From the NCBI RefSeq assembly GCF_000203795.2, contig NW_006281116.1:17195-81194 (forward strand): a stretch of DNA of 64,000 bases, given 5' to 3'. The notes beneath the pieces were generated by a model. That model made no database searches. It saw nothing but the letters and a program-made list of their open reading frames with translations, and was not told the origin of the DNA. The DNA is from Batrachochytrium dendrobatidis JAM81. Its lineage: Eukaryota > Chytridiomycota > Chytridiomycetes > Rhizophydiales. The position numbers were made by a program, and so were the translations under genes. Positions 43,012 through 56,038 of the stretch are shown here, one piece after another (position 1 is the stretch's first letter; every line of letters begins with the position of its first letter).

Positions 43012-46000
43012 TTATTTTGACTTGTGCATTTTTTGACTCCTTACAGATGATCTGTGTTTTTGTCTAAACTCTTCCGTCAACTCGCCTCGCAGATCCTCCC
43101 AGTTCTTTTCAATTTCCTCCCTGTACACAATAAAATAGTATTAATCACCAATCATACATAGATTTTGACTTCCATCACAAGAGTGCAAGAAATACATACA
43201 CTGTATTGGTTCGTTGAAAAATGTTTGATTCGCCGTCAGGTGTGGTAAGAATCGATCGAGATGCCATACAAGGTTTATCCTGATGAGCAAAAAAGAATTT
43301 GGAAGTACTGAATTCTCCAAAAATATCTCTGGTGTTTTGAGCGCTAGTCTCGGTTTGAGTGGCCGGGTTAGCATGTTCAGATGATCCTTGTAGCGTACCA
43401 AGCAAATCAAATGGCTTTTCTAAAGTGTAGACTTGATCCGTGTCCATCTTGTTGTCATCCTGACCATCACCTCCTAGATTAAAAAGGGACCCAGGTGCTA
43501 TACAATTGCAAATACAAGAACAGATATGGATTTGTTAAAAAACATAGCAATTGGCATCAACCAAGTCAAACATTATTCTGACATTCATGAATTCAGCAAA
43601 TAAAATTAGCTTGCTCACCATCTTGAGATGCAAATAGTGATGCCCGTATATTCGTGTAAACTTTGTATCCCTTTTGATCTACATCAGCAGCCTGCGACTT
43701 TAATTCCAACTTGTCAATTTCCATCTCAGTATTCTTTGACTGATTGCCAAGCTCAGTTTTTTCCCCATTGCTATTAGATGATGACAAATTTGACACGACG
43801 GGATCTTTGTGATTGCCTTTTCTTGACAGATTTTTGCTGGCTTCTATACTTTTGTCATCGTCATCGTCGGAATCACTTGAATCTGTATCATCATCCAAAG
43901 TTTCCGTGTCGCTCTTGGTAGATACAGTCTTTTTTTTATCATTGTGTTCATCATCAGAGCCATCTTTATCTCCATCAGAAGAACTGCTGCTATTGGAAGA
44001 TTCATCAGATGATCCATCCATGTTGGTATCTGATGTACCAGTCTCATCATTGTCTGATCCATTTTTGGAACTCGAATCCGATGATGCCGTGGAAGAAGAT
44101 GAGGATGAAGATGAGGAAGAGGAAGAGGAGCTGTCTTTAGCCATCATTGTTGTCACGATGGTAAATGGTTCCAAATGATTTGCCGTTGTAGAGGTTTTGT
44201 CCAACATCTGTGAAAAGTTCATTTGTTCCACCTCTTGAGACTGTCCGGTGCCGACTCCAGCAAGCTGGTTTTTCAAGTGCATAAGATCAACACTTTCCCT
44301 TTTACTCTGATCGTTATCGCTGCTGTCATCATCACTAAATAGATCAAGAGCTGACTGGCGCTTGATTTGTTCTTGATCTCTTGGCTCATCATCATCATCA
44401 AACAAGCCTGGACTAGCAGGTCGTTTGAGTGGATTTGCTCCAAAACTAGCAGGCGTAACTTCAAATGAGTCGTCATCAAACAAACCGGCAAGAGGGGTTG
44501 GTGCAGTAGTTTTGAGTGCAGTCTTGACAATTTGTTTACCAGGTGCAAGCTTAATTCCAAGATAATCATCCTCATCGTCATCGTCATCATCATCCATTCC
44601 ATACAATGGCATATATGAAGAATAATGATCCTCATCGTCAGTAAATGATACTACACCAGCAACTGCATCAGTAGAATCAAGCTGGGGTGCGGGCATGAGC
44701 GATTTGCGATGATGAATAGCAGAAACGGCATCTTCATCTTCATTTAGCACCCTTCCAGCAATATTCAGCAATGCCTTTCTTTCGTATCGAAGAGCACGAT
44801 CATCACCTGGAAGCTCTTCACCGGTAGTTGCATGATATCTTTTGCGTGGCTTTTTATCGAATCGTAGTGTAGAAAGTGCCATTTTTTCGTCAATTTTGGG
44901 TGCAACAAATGCTAATTCATCCGATGTCCATATGCCACACCGCTTACGTAATGTTTCGTCCTGTTCAGGTGTTGATAGGGGGGATAATTTTAATGACGAA
45001 ATAGGTCGTTCAAATGCATCCATTTCAAATCGACGGAAATTGGTTTTATATTTAACGGGATCTACAGTGACAATACGGCGACTGATTGGATGGCGGATTT
45101 TCATGGCTGGTATACGACGATTGTATCGAACTTTTGCCCATTCTGGAGGAGCAGTATTGTCGGTAATAACGGTCATGTCTTCTAAAATTTGATTGGCTCG
45201 TCGACGAAGCTTTTTCTTGCTGATACGAAATGCAGTTTTGCTTTCTTTTGCAATTTCATCTTGCTCGCGCTGCAATCTATAAAACGGTGTTTTTACAAGA
45301 GGTGAAATGGTTACAATTGTGCTGACAATCAAAATCCAAGCACATTAATATATAGCCGTATTCATGTAAATGGAGCACTAAACAAAGGAGTCAATATCAT
45401 GCCATGATTGACGTTAATTTTCGCTCAATTTACTACACAGTATTGTGTTCTATAAACTCTTTGACAAGGTTTACTGGTCTCCATGTCTATTTTTATGTAA
45501 CTGAATGAATGCTCACATGACAGCTTCAGTAGACTCTACACTTGCTCAATCTTCAATCCCTCTTTCATCCAAATCAAGCATTGCGAGATTGGCATGAAAA
45601 CAATTGTTGCATTTCTGAAAAATTGTTCACTTGAACTGGATTACGATGGATCTGGTGATCCTACAATGCATGGTTATATCAAATGAGCAGAAAAAGTAGA
45701 TTCAAAACTATAGCTTGATTGTACTATATGTTGATGCTGTGCTTCAAAAAAGCAGTCAATCTCTATCAAGAATGTGCAACAATACTCCATCATTGATGAT
45801 TTCAAAGAGGCAATGTAAAGTAAATACAAAGCTGCACCATTTTACATGAATACGGCTTGAGCAAATAATTACCGAGACAAGTAATCTTGCTTGGACTCTT
45901 CAATTCGAAGCGCATGACCCTTCCATTTTGTACCATGATAGATTGAAATGCCTATTGTAAAATAAAAGGTTACCAAGTTGAAAAACAAGTCATGATATTT

Positions 46001-46468
46001 ACAGCCGTATTCACGTCAAATAAAACACTCGATAAGAATGCTCGAGTGCAACGAATCTTCAACCATTGTCTATTCCGAAGCCATCACTGCAAGATAGTGT
46101 TACATTTTACGTGAATACGACCAGTTGAATCAAACTTTACATTTCTTTAGCGACCCCACTGTAGTTCGTAGCGACAAGAATGCGAAATAAGATTGATGTT
46201 GATCAGGTTTTGATCTTATATCCACCTGAGAGACTGTACCAAACGAAGAGAATCGGGCAGTCAAATCTTCCGAGGACACATCCAGAGGGAGACCACCAAT
46301 GAACAAACGCTTACTGATCACTTTTCCATTTTCTTTTAAAGCGGCTTGTTTCTGCTGCAATTGCAATTGAAAAAGCTGCTCCTTTGTAAGTTCAATTTTA
46401 GGAGTTTTTGTAGCTACTGTTTCTGGTAGAATCGGATGACGAGCAGTTTCTTTGTCAGAAATACTCAT
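43012..46468 (-). CDS. NOL8: NOL8-like nucleolar RRM protein
   Basis: Five exons (46141-46468, 45873-45951, 43619-45276, 43200-43497, 43012-43120) sum to 823 residues in frame. The N-terminal RRM shows RNP-type segments RLFIGGLPLDVSSEDL and SYFAFLSL, then HGTKWKGHALRIEESKQDYL, the NOL8 signature just after the RRM. The long middle exon is acidic and low-complexity: runs of Asp, repeated GLFDDDD motifs and about 15 consecutive Ser. The C-terminus has FFFAHQDKP and a basic tail. NOL8 family proteins work in the nucleolus in rRNA processing. Both first introns carry MITE copies, 125 and 510 bases long. Start at the ATG at 46468 (MSISDKETAR). Confidence 0.85.
45351..45861. mobile_element. MITE copy C1, in NOL8 intron 2
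   Basis: Left end TATAGCCGTATTCATGTAAA (45351-), right end CCATTTTACATGAATACGGC (about 45837-45856), an inverted repeat with CCGTATTCATGTAAA in both. Internal words match copies A and B (GATTGGCATGAAAACAAT, TTCAAAACTATAGCTTGAT). It fills most of intron 2 (45277-45872) and ends 11 bases from the splice donor. Confidence 0.75.
45998..46122. mobile_element. MITE copy C2, internally deleted, in NOL8 intron 1
   Basis: Left end TTTACAGCCGTATTCACGTC (45998-), right end TTACATTTTACGTGAATACG (to about 46122). Only 125 bases remain between the outer ends, so the interior is largely deleted. It lies inside intron 1 (45952-46140), 12 bases from the donor. Confidence 0.75.
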
Positions 46469-46816
46469 GATTTGAATATTTTGATGCCAACTCAATCTGT
46501 CGCAATAAAAATATTTTACATGGTTTTACACGTGACAAAGCAAGACGATCCAGCAAAGGAAACTTGCTAATCTATCAAGTCTTGGCCATGACAATCAGAA
46601 GCCAATCTGCTTGAAAGACATGAATCCGATCGGATCACAAGATTGGTAGAATGGTTCATTTTACAAATGCCACGAACGTAGACGAGTGTAGCCAGCCCAC
46701 AAGGCTTGTCATCTATGCCGGCCGACAAAGCGTTTGGTAATCGAGGCTAAATTCACTGCCAACATTGTTCATTTGGATTCAAATCCTAACAAGCTCCTTT
46801 CCCTGTCACAGCTGCA
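46469..46816. promoter_or_regulatory. divergent promoter NOL8/F-box gene
   Basis: 348 bases between divergent starts. No repeat or RNA gene; a CCGGCCGAC-type GC-rich patch lies near 46718-46727. Confidence 0.4.
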
Positions 46817-47779
46817 ATGGTTCTGCTGAGTAGTCTTCCAAAGGAACTCTTGCAACTGGTCTTGTCATTTACGGATCAGCAATCTCTTGGAAGGATATCC
46901 ATAGCATCCAGACAATGGAATGCTCTCTCTGTTCCAATCCTATACAAACAACCCCTGTTTGAAGTGTGGGACCAGTTTGACTTGTTTGCTCGAGCAGTTC
47001 TATCCAACAGGACAGTGACTGCTCATTCAAGTAGGATATTGCCTAGACTGGGTCTGCTGGTTCAAGAGATTGACCTGGTCAATGTTCCACATCGCTGGGA
47101 AAGGCTGATGGTTGCCAGGGCAGAGTCATTAGTACAGCAATGGACTAACATGTAACGTTTTATGCCCCGTCGCACTCCAAGCCAATACTATATCCAAATC
47201 TTGGGATGATCTAACATCTACAATTAAGGCTTGAACATGCTCATATAATTAGAACTTACCCGTCTATTATCATCATTATCATGCATTAGTATCCACTTGG
47301 ATCTGGAGTTCTGCGCACGCATTGGAAATACCGTAGCTATTGCAATATCAAACTCATGTCCAAAACTTCAAACACTATCTTTATCCAAATGTACAAAAAT
47401 CACTGACGAGGGCATTGCAGCAATCGCCAAGTGTATTCACCTCATATCTCTAGATGCAAGTTGTCTTCCCCGAGTATCAGATCTATCCATAGTGCATATA
47501 TGCACCCTACTATTAAATCTAGAATTTTTGAACATAGCTGCAACAAGAATCACCGACAAATCTGTTACAGTGGCATTGAAAAAACTCGTCAAACTATCGT
47601 ATCTGGATGTATCGTCGTGCTTTAATATTCACAACCCACAGCTATTCGTGGATACTGCTCCAGAAAGGATAGAGGTAGTGATCGATAGTATTGATCCTGG
47701 AGAAACGGAATGGCTGGATGATGATTTGGAATACGATCATGACTGGTTAGAGTATGATGAGGAAGTTTTTACCGATTAA
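46817..47779 (+). CDS. F-box and leucine-rich repeat protein
   Basis: Two exons (46817-47151, 47290-47779) give 274 residues. Residues 4-45 form an F-box (LLSSLPKELLQLVLSFTDQ, then SRQWNALSVPILY). After the junction, LRRs of the cysteine-containing type follow: LDLEFCARIGN, LQTLSLSKCTKITDEGI, LISLDASCLPRVSDLSI, LEFLNIAATRITDKSV, LSYLDVSSCFNI. The tail is acidic (WLDDDLEYDHDWLEYDEE). Probably a substrate adaptor of an SCF ubiquitin ligase, as Grr1/AMN1-type proteins are; the target is unknown. Short LRR array compared with Grr1. Confidence 0.85.
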
Positions 47780-47889
47780 ACCAACAAATCATAAATAAAC
47801 AACTGCATCAAATAAAATTGATAATGGACTTAATTTTCAGGTGGTCACTATGGTAGAAATGTCTTGGATTTGATCCGCATTTAAAATTT

Positions 47890-50112
47890 CTATTGAGGAT
47901 GCACTGCTTTGGCTTCTTTTCTAACAGCTAGTACATTGGTGAGCTCTGCCATCACTTCAAATTGTGAAACTGCCTTTGCCCTTTGTTTTGCCTGCCACAC
48001 CCCAATCAATAAAAAACATTAACTGACGTGCCTTTTAATGTAGATGCATAATAAATATAAAACAATTCAACAAAAGATTCACAAAGTACTACCTCGATTG
48101 CTAATTGCTGCTTTCGGTGCACAATTCGCTCCTCTCTTGACATGATTGGTTTGATATCCATTTCATCTGCTTTTGATTCCATCAATGTCTCCGAATCAAA
48201 CATTTCCCCAATGGCAACCATTTGGGTAGATAAAGAGTCAAAAGTGTCATTTAACTGAATGACATCCTCGTGTTCATCTTGACTGATATCTTGCTTTGTA
48301 ACATCATTCAAATTTTCGTCATGCATGCATTGGGCTGTATTGCTATTTAAATGATCTATATTGGAACCAGTGATTTCTTGTGCAGTCGCTGCACATTCAT
48401 GCGACAGTTGATTCAGTTCTTTGCTCAGCAAATCTAACGTAGATATAGCATCACTCCAGTCATCAACCATGTCTTCAGTATCTAGATACATAACAAACCC
48501 GCTAAACATCAGTACATATTGCTGTTCAACTACACAACAAACAAAACTACGTGCCTATGTTTAGTCTTTCATTCAAGTAAAATAACTTGGCTGATAGCTC
48601 GCGAACTGCCAATTTAACCTTGGTTTGCAAAGTAGACGCGCTGTTTTGAGGTTTATGATTGATAGTAGATCCGTTCAGAAACAACGAAGAACCTGTGATT
48701 GACTTGATGATTAGATTTGATATTTCAAAGTTTGGCTTTTGCATTCATACAGTAGAATAGCAAATTTACTCACCTATCCGTGTTTGCTCAGCAGATGATA
48801 GGTCGCCAATGGCTTTTTGGATCAAACAAAGATAATGGTTCATAGATTGTGAAAGTTCCAACATTTCTTTAATGTATATCTCGTAGCTATCCTTGTTCAA
48901 TGCAGATAGACCGCTAGTTAACCATACATCAAGCAACTTGATCCGTAATTCGTAAAGCCCAGCTAAATATTGCTTGAGTGAAACCAGTGAGAATCTCTCT
49001 TCAATACAAATACTTTTCTGCAAATCTTGATCAAATTCTAAACAAATTTCTGGAGATATTATATTGTATATGGCTTGATATTCGTATTGAACAATGTCGA
49101 ATATAGATCTTCTTAGTTTGAGACAGTGTCTGATGTTGGATGAACGCTCAACTCGACAAATAGTAGAGCCGTGAATAGCACCACTGTATATTGTATTAAA
49201 CAAGTTTTAAAATAGACTCGACCAGTTTGAAGGGTTGTCTGAGCAGTATACTAAAAGTGACTTACAGTCGATATCCTCGTGCCATTGTCTCGATATCCTG
49301 AATGTACCGAAATGCATTCTGCATGGATCGTGTATACAACTTTACATTGTCTGTGATGTCTAATAACTGCCTATGAATGGTTTTTCGCAGTATGTCCATG
49401 TACTTTACATTCTAGATGTACCAAATCTTTGCAAGTCAATATACACCAGTTGGATTGGAACGATCTACTGCATTCTGAAAAATAACTCACAAAAGATGAT
49501 TTCAAACACAGATATGCTACTCCTATAGACATGATGCTATGTATAGCCGTTTTGGAAAGACTGGTATATCTTGCACCAGTAAACAACCCCAATGAAAGAG
49601 TAGTGATTCCAGCAGCGAGATGACCAAGCCAGAGACTAGAGCCATAGAGGTGTATGGGTTTAGAATCAGTGGTATATTCCAGTTCTGAATACTGTCCATG
49701 CACCAGATATATTTGACTGACGATCAGCCTTTTAAGGATACTTTCATAATATGAGCGGAATGCAATGTGATCACTTGTCAAAACAGTAGGATAATTAAAT
49801 CCAAAAGAGTTTGATATTGTACGCCAGGAATGAAGTGCAACAAAGTATAGTCCATTAAACCCATTCCATAATATCCTAGGCCATGATGGTAATGAAAGCA
49901 GTTTGGAATGATGGTTCAATGCTACACTATCGTGGTTGGCTAGTATGGGATCGATGGCTTCATGGGCTTCATCTATATTGAATTCTGATTTCCAAATAGT
50001 ATTTAGTATGCAGTTGGCAGTAAATCAACACAAGACTATCATTACCCAATAAATACTCTTCCATGGGAGTGCCAGTAAACAATACATTCTCTTGTGCGTA
50101 GTAGGAATTCAT
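47890..50112 (-). CDS. vezatin/Inp2-like membrane protein (myosin-binding domain)
   Basis: Start ATG at 50112 (MNSYYAQENVLFTGTPMEEY); exon 2 starts near 49999 and runs to about 49490; further exons end at the TAG at 47890. Two hydrophobic segments (LGHLAAGITTLSLGLFTGA and SIMSIGVAYLCL) lie in exon 2. After them comes a helical region with ARGYRLSGAIHGSTICRVE and LKLRRSIFDIVQYEY, like the myosin-binding domain of Inp2/vezatin proteins, then an acidic coiled-coil C-terminus. Such proteins link organelle membranes or junctions to myosins. Family assignment rests on layout and the RRSIFD region, so it is moderate. Confidence 0.55.
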
Positions 50113-50520
50113 TCAAGTTTTTGTGATGAAAACTCAATCTGATGTAGTTTCACGTCTAGCAATAATGATGAAAATGGAGAGATTGTCGATAACCATCAGT
50201 ATATCATGTATTTACAAAGATACTTGCACACAACTCACTTTACTATACTTTTGTGTATTACGATAACAATCCGACACGACCAGTTTGCGAATCCTCTTGA
50301 TTCAATGCCATTTGGTTTTAATCTGACACGATCTTTGGTTTTAGTCTACACATTAACCTAAACTCGTCTTGTTTTGGAATTCTTGTGTCCAAAATGCTAC
50401 AACAGTATCCTGCTATGTATTCCAACTCGACAATCAAATTGAATTGGAATAAATACTTGTCCCATTTCTGTTCTTGTAATCGCGTCCATCAATATTGCAT
50501 TCTCTTGAATCTACTAAAAA
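50113..50520. promoter_or_regulatory. divergent promoter, membrane protein/PAGM
   Basis: 408 bases between divergent starts. CAATTTGATTT-like AT-rich sequence; no repeat or RNA seen. Confidence 0.4.
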
Positions 50521-52942
50521 ATGACTGCCACCATGCTCACTGCTGTTGTTCATGGCTCTGCCAAACACCCTCGTCCAGATCATAAATACTCTTATGGAAC
50601 TGCTGGTTTCCGTATGAAGTGAGATAGACAACTACTATTATGCGAGTGTGCAACTCTTCTAACTGCATTCTTGAACATCGACTTGTTGATAACGATCTAT
50701 AGTGCCAGTTTGTTGGACTCGGTCATGTATCGAGTGGGAGTTCTTGCATCCCTGCGGTCCAAGTGCCTCAAGGGAAAGACTATTGGTGTCATGGTGACTG
50801 CCTCTCACAATCCTGCTCAGGTATTGACCAGATCCGTATTAGTGGTTCAACTCCCTACTAGTTCATATAAGCAACCATGATGACCAACTCATTCAATTTA
50901 TAGGACAACGGAGTAAAGCTTGTTGAGCCTCTTGGCGAGATGCTCGACCAGTCTTGGGAGGTTTATGCGATGGATCTGGCAAATGCTGCGTCAGACGAGG
51001 AATTGGTGAATGCCATCAAGGCTATTGTCGCCTCTCAGCATATCGATCTTGCTCAGCCTGCTGCTGTGGTTGTGGCTCGTGATACCAGGTCAGTAAGATC
51101 AAACTATTCTGTGCTGGACAGTCAGCATGAATGTGCAGATCTTAAACCTTTAGTTGTGTATCTTAGACCAAGCGGGACTGCTCTTGTTGCTTCTCTGCAG
51201 GAAGGAGTCTTGGCTATGGGCACCAAATTCACTGATTTTGGGCTCATGACGACTCCACAGCTTCATTATGTCACTCGCTGTCTGAATACTGCAGGAACTA
51301 CTGACGCCTATGGCGAACCTACTACCAAGGGTTACTATCAAAAGCTTGCTGTTGCTTTCAAGAACCTTGCTGTAAGTATATATTGCTCTGGATATGCAGA
51401 TCAATCCAAGAAAATACTGCATGGGTATGGTCGATTGCTGATGGTGTGTCTCCATGTTGATTGTCCACTTATAACAATAGAATGGTTTTACACCACTACC
51501 AACACTTCATGTGGATGCTGCCAATGGTATTGGTGCACATGCCCTGCGTGAGTTTATGGCTGTTCTTGGATCCCATCATTTGAATGTAGACATTGTCAAT
51601 GCCGACACGGCTAGCAGCGAAAAGCTTAATTTCAAGGTACAGTTTTATGTTTTAATTGCCATGTAATTGTTTTAAAGTTTTGTTCACTATCAATATACTC
51701 ATGACTGGAATTCTTGGGTATAGTGTGGTGCAGACTTTGTCAAGTTGAATCAAAAGGCATCAGAAGGTCTTGAGATGATTCCAGGACAACGATGGTGCTC
51801 GTATGATGGTGATGCTGATCGTATTGTGTTTTATTATTGTAACAGTGGTAAGTTATGGGTAATTATTCATGTTCGTGTTGTATCATGCTAACCAGTAGGT
51901 CCTGTAGATGGCACATTTAAGCTTCTTGATGGTGATAAAATTGCCACTCTTGCTGCTGGATATATCATGGCTTTGATCCGCACTGCGAATGCCAAACATA
52001 TTGATGGCTCTGATCTCAAAGTTGGTTTGGTGCAGACTGCATATGCAAATGGCAGCTCCACTCGATACGTCAAAGATACTTTAGTATGTCCTTCCACAAA
52101 TGTGTTTTGTAAATTAGCAATATGATTTTTAATGCAGGTGTTTGTAATGGTTTGGAATACAGAAAGTTCCAGTGGTGTTTACTCCAACAGGTGTCAAGCA
52201 TCTTCATCACGAAGCTGAGCATTTTGATGTAGGCGTCTACTTTGAAGCCAACGGTCATGGCACTGTCTTGTTCAGTAAAAAAGCTATTCAGGCTTTTGAA
52301 GTCACTGCTGGGTAGGCTATCCTGTTTCCATTTTTATACTTTTATTTGCATAAAGAATCTGGAATTTGAAATTGATGTTTTATTTTCAGTAAATCTGATG
52401 CAGAGATCAAAGCCCTTGGGATGCTGCGTACATTTGCTGATCTTATCAACCAAACTGTTGGGGATGCACTTTCTGACATGCTGATGGTAGAGGCTATTCT
52501 TTTAAATCTCCAACAGTCGTTTGAATCTTGGGACAAGGCGTACACTGATTTGCCTAGCAAGCAAGAGAAGGTCAAGGTGAGAGCTACGCTATTCTATAGG
52601 TTTAAATTGTCCAAGATGATTTTCAAAGTATCCATCACTTAGACACTACTATTTTTAACTGAACTATAGGTCTTGGATCGCACTCTTTTTGTTCCCATCA
52701 ATGCAGACACGGAGCTTGCTTCGCCCAAAGGTCTTCAGGCCAAGATCAATGAACATACAAAGAATTTTTCGAAAGGTCGCTGTTTTGTTCGTCCCAGTGG
52801 TACAGAGGACATTGTTCGTGTTTATTCTGAGGCAGAAACTCCTCAAGAGACTGAAGCACTTTCGAACATTGTGTGTGGAATTGTGTTTGACTGTCATGGT
52901 GGTGTTGGCGAGAGACCTGTCAAGTTTGTCAAAACCACTTGA
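50521..52942 (+). CDS. AGM1: phosphoacetylglucosamine mutase
   Basis: Multi-exon gene starting at the ATG at 50521 ([19 protein letters not shown]) and ending at 52942. Catalytic phosphoserine loop [17 protein letters not shown], Mg-binding loop [12 protein letters not shown] and C-terminal phosphate-binding loop [16 protein letters not shown] are all present, so the enzyme should be active. It converts N-acetylglucosamine-6-phosphate to the 1-phosphate, a step toward UDP-GlcNAc and thus chitin and glycoprotein synthesis in the cytosol. At least eight exons; internal borders approximate (for example exon 2 begins near 50700, exon 3 near 50905). The next gene starts 61 bases downstream on the same strand. 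Confidence 0.93.
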
Positions 52943-53003
52943 TAGATTTGAAAATATATCTGCTTCACCATATCTAGGACTTAGTATTGCATGTATTTGG
53001 GGT

Positions 53004-54086
53004 ATGCAGATATTTGATCGACCCTTTGAGTGTTTCTATTCATTGGAATGGACAATAGAATGTGAATCAAACCTCGTGAATTTTAGTAACACGACACCAT
53101 TGGTTAGTAAAGCTTGTTTATTCTTGCACTGCTAACGCAAATCTAATTACAAGGGCCTTGTATCGTCTACAAACATCTATATTCAAATGCTATATGAATC
53201 CCTGTGTCGAATCGCAAGTAAAGCATCTTATCATGCAAAAAGCATACTTCTTGACATTCTATCTTCTAAAAAACTCACTGTATGCATTGGAATATGCATT
53301 GGCACAATCCACCTTGCTTTGCTCTCAGGAATCATTGCTCTTCTCATCAGCTGGCAAAACATCCAAATGGGTCAATGCGAATATTCCAATCCTGCAACAT
53401 GTGAATGCGCAACACAGGCCAGTTTACCAGGAATCCTCTTGATGTCATTCACAATTGGATGGATGCTATGGCCACTCTATGTCATTATCAGCAATATACA
53501 GGTTTTGATCTATCCGGGCCTAGACATTGCACAAAACCCACCAGCATACTTTACCAACATTCTGCAATGTCAGTACGAATTGATTGATTGGATCTTTACA
53601 CGAGCACATCTGCCATATCGTATGGAAGTTGTACGAGCATTGACTCAAATACGATACACACCTGTCAACACCACACCATATGATACCATCGAATCGTCTA
53701 AAGCAATTCCTTATGAAATTCAGCACATGATACTCCGCATTGTCAATGCTGACTTGGAAGTCCGGAAAAACAAGTACACATCTCGACTGCTTTTACCAAC
53801 CATACCCACCCCAACCAAGAAACTCCATGATTCAATCCAGATTTGGTTGCAGCCTCTTGCCATGGTAATGGGATTCAATGAAAATCCATTTGGAATCAAC
53901 CCATACTATACAATCATGGGTGGGAAACAAGACGTTTGGATTGCCATGTTTTCAAGGGATTTGGCCCTGTTGAGTTTTTCAATTATTATGCGGGCCAGTT
54001 GTATAATGGTGCTGTATCGATGTATTCGACCATGTATTGCAGTATCCCAAAATGCCATTGTAGATGGAGTGAATATTGAATTTTGA
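53004..54086 (+). CDS. multi-pass membrane protein, unknown
   Basis: Two exons (53004-53102 and 53154-54086) give 343 residues. The main exon alone encodes 299 residues from an ATG at 53187; the upstream exon (MQIFDRPFECFYSLEW) joins in frame with a GTTAGT donor and an ACAAG acceptor, so the longer form is preferred with moderate confidence. Hydrophobic segments: VCIGICIGTIHLALLSGIIA, LLMSFTIGWMLWPLYVIISN and a C-terminal ALLSFSIIMRASCIMVLY. The first loop has several Cys (MGQCEYSNPATCECA), possibly disulfide-bonded. I do not recognise the family. Confidence 0.65.
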
Positions 54087-54487
54087 AATAGCAAATTGTA
54101 GGTAAACCTAGTCAAACTGTAAATAAATTAACGTTGCTTTTAGATATGAACATCGTGGTCTTTAGAGGCTGCAACACGGGAGTCGGGAATGCAGACTGGT
54201 AGTACCATTCTTTAATAACAAGATCTGCTTATTGTTTCAATACTCAATTCTCTTTACATTGGCATCTAACTTGCTCATGATTGACTCGGCCTGGTTTGAA
54301 TTCTAATGTTGTAATATTTCTGATAAAAAGCATACTTTTTCCACTAATAATCTGTGTAGCAATGGTTTCTTTTAGTATGCTTCAAAGCATATCAACCACA
54401 CCTATTTCATATCAAGACACTACCAAGTTTAGTGTTTTGTGTGAATACGACTTGGTCCAAATAAACAAAATTCAAGTAGTAATGCAT
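54087..54487. other. convergent 3' intergenic region
   Basis: 401 bases between two gene ends. A TTTTGTGTGAATACGACTTG word at about 54432-54451 resembles a decayed MITE end, but no partner end is seen. No gene. Confidence 0.4.
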
Positions 54488-56011
54488 TTATTGTGAGGAA
54501 TTATCCAAGAGCATATCGATTCGATCTAGAGCACGTTGAGCACTTTTTCGATGTATTACAAAATGTCCTTGCAACTGTGCAGGACTAATATTCCCAATAG
54601 CCCCACGCTCCACCAACACTTTGGTGAATTGATCTGCTAGGTCTACTTGTCCATCATAAAATCGTAAAAACATGGCCCGTGCCTGGAGTTCTGTAGCATT
54701 TCCGATATACGCCCGAACATCGACACGACCAGGTCGAACAAGAGCATTATCTAGCCGATCCATGTGATTGGTAGTCATAAAAATAATACGCTCCTCAGCT
54801 GCAGCAACACCATCTAATGCATTCAACAAGCCACTGAATGTCAGCATAGACCGAGTAGAGTTGGTTTGTACATGGGTTGTGTTGGGATCGTTGGATACCG
54901 CAGTGCGACTTGGAAAGGCTGCGTCTACATCTTCGAGCAAGATAATACTTCGAGCAGGAATATTGTTTAAAAGATGTGCAAGCCGATCATCAGTCATGCC
55001 CATTTCTCCTAGATTTAAAATGCAAATGTTGTAGCCGAGTTCTCCTGCAAGAGACTGAATGTAACTAGTCTTTCCACTCCCTGGTGGTCCGTATAGTAGA
55101 TATCCTCGTCTATAAGGTACACCGTGTGTGTGGTACCATGATCCACCAGCAAGAAACGCCTTGATGTCATTGTAGATGATGCTGGAGGTATCTTGATCCA
55201 GCACAACGGTATCAAGTGGCCGTCGACGACGAGGATTACCAAACTTTCTCCATTCTGGTCCAAACGAAGTGTAAATGACAGTTTTTCCTACATCGCTTGC
55301 TAGCGCGACTTCTTTGGCTTCCTCGAGAATCTGGGATAATAGTGCACGATCTCGACTGAGTGTGGTAACAGTGACAATCTCGCATGGTGAGCCTGTTGTC
55401 AGATCAATAGTTGACTGTTCCCGCTGTCGCTCAACCTAATGCAATTTGCATTACAAGAATAGGCAAGCTGTCAATACAGATGAATCTAGAATTGATTCGT
55501 AAACTGAATCTTGAATCTTCGTTTACCTGGAACCAAGCCCCTTTGTATTCAAAAAAATGTTTTCCTCTACCAGGAACCATCAGAAATTCAGTAGATGAAC
55601 TACCATTCTCATGTCGAGTAAAGGTAGTTTGAATAGCCAACTGATGTGGCCGAGCTTGAAGAATCCGTCGCATTAGTCCACCAGGTCCTCTAGCCAACTG
55701 TCCAGTAGATGCAGCTAGATTTCGAGCATTGTTGGCTGTCATCCACTGAAGAAACCATGAATAGCTATGGTCTTTACTTGGAATCTCTAGTGAAACAAGT
55801 AGCTTGCGGCGTGCCATTGTAACTCCATGAACTGCTCCTTTTCTAAGAATTGCCAGACCTGCAGTGATGCCAATTAAACCAAATCTATAATACCAATAAA
55901 CATCAATGTGTTGATTGTGCAAAGAAATACCACATCCATCATTCAGTCGACATACTTTCAAGTGTCTTACCCTGCTGAGAAATATGGGTTTCCAGTCAAT
56001 AGAGACTCCAT
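54488..56011 (-). CDS. BCS1: mitochondrial AAA chaperone BCS1
   Basis: Start ATG at 56011 (MESLLTGNPYFSAG); three or four exons to 54488. An N-terminal membrane segment (FGLIGITAGLAILRKG) is followed by the BCS1-specific region with SWFLQWMTANNA and WRKFGNPRRRRPLDTV. The AAA domain has Walker A YGPPGSGKTS, Walker B SIILLEDVDAAF, sensor FMTTNHMDRLDNALVRPGR with arginine fingers. BCS1 sits in the inner mitochondrial membrane and moves the folded Rieske iron-sulfur protein across it for complex III assembly. The N-terminal membrane segment followed by basic residues is the usual internal import signal. MITE copy D lies 28 bases upstream of the ATG. Confidence 0.93.
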
Positions 56012-56038
56012 GGTAGCTGATCTTCTGCTAGCAATCTG

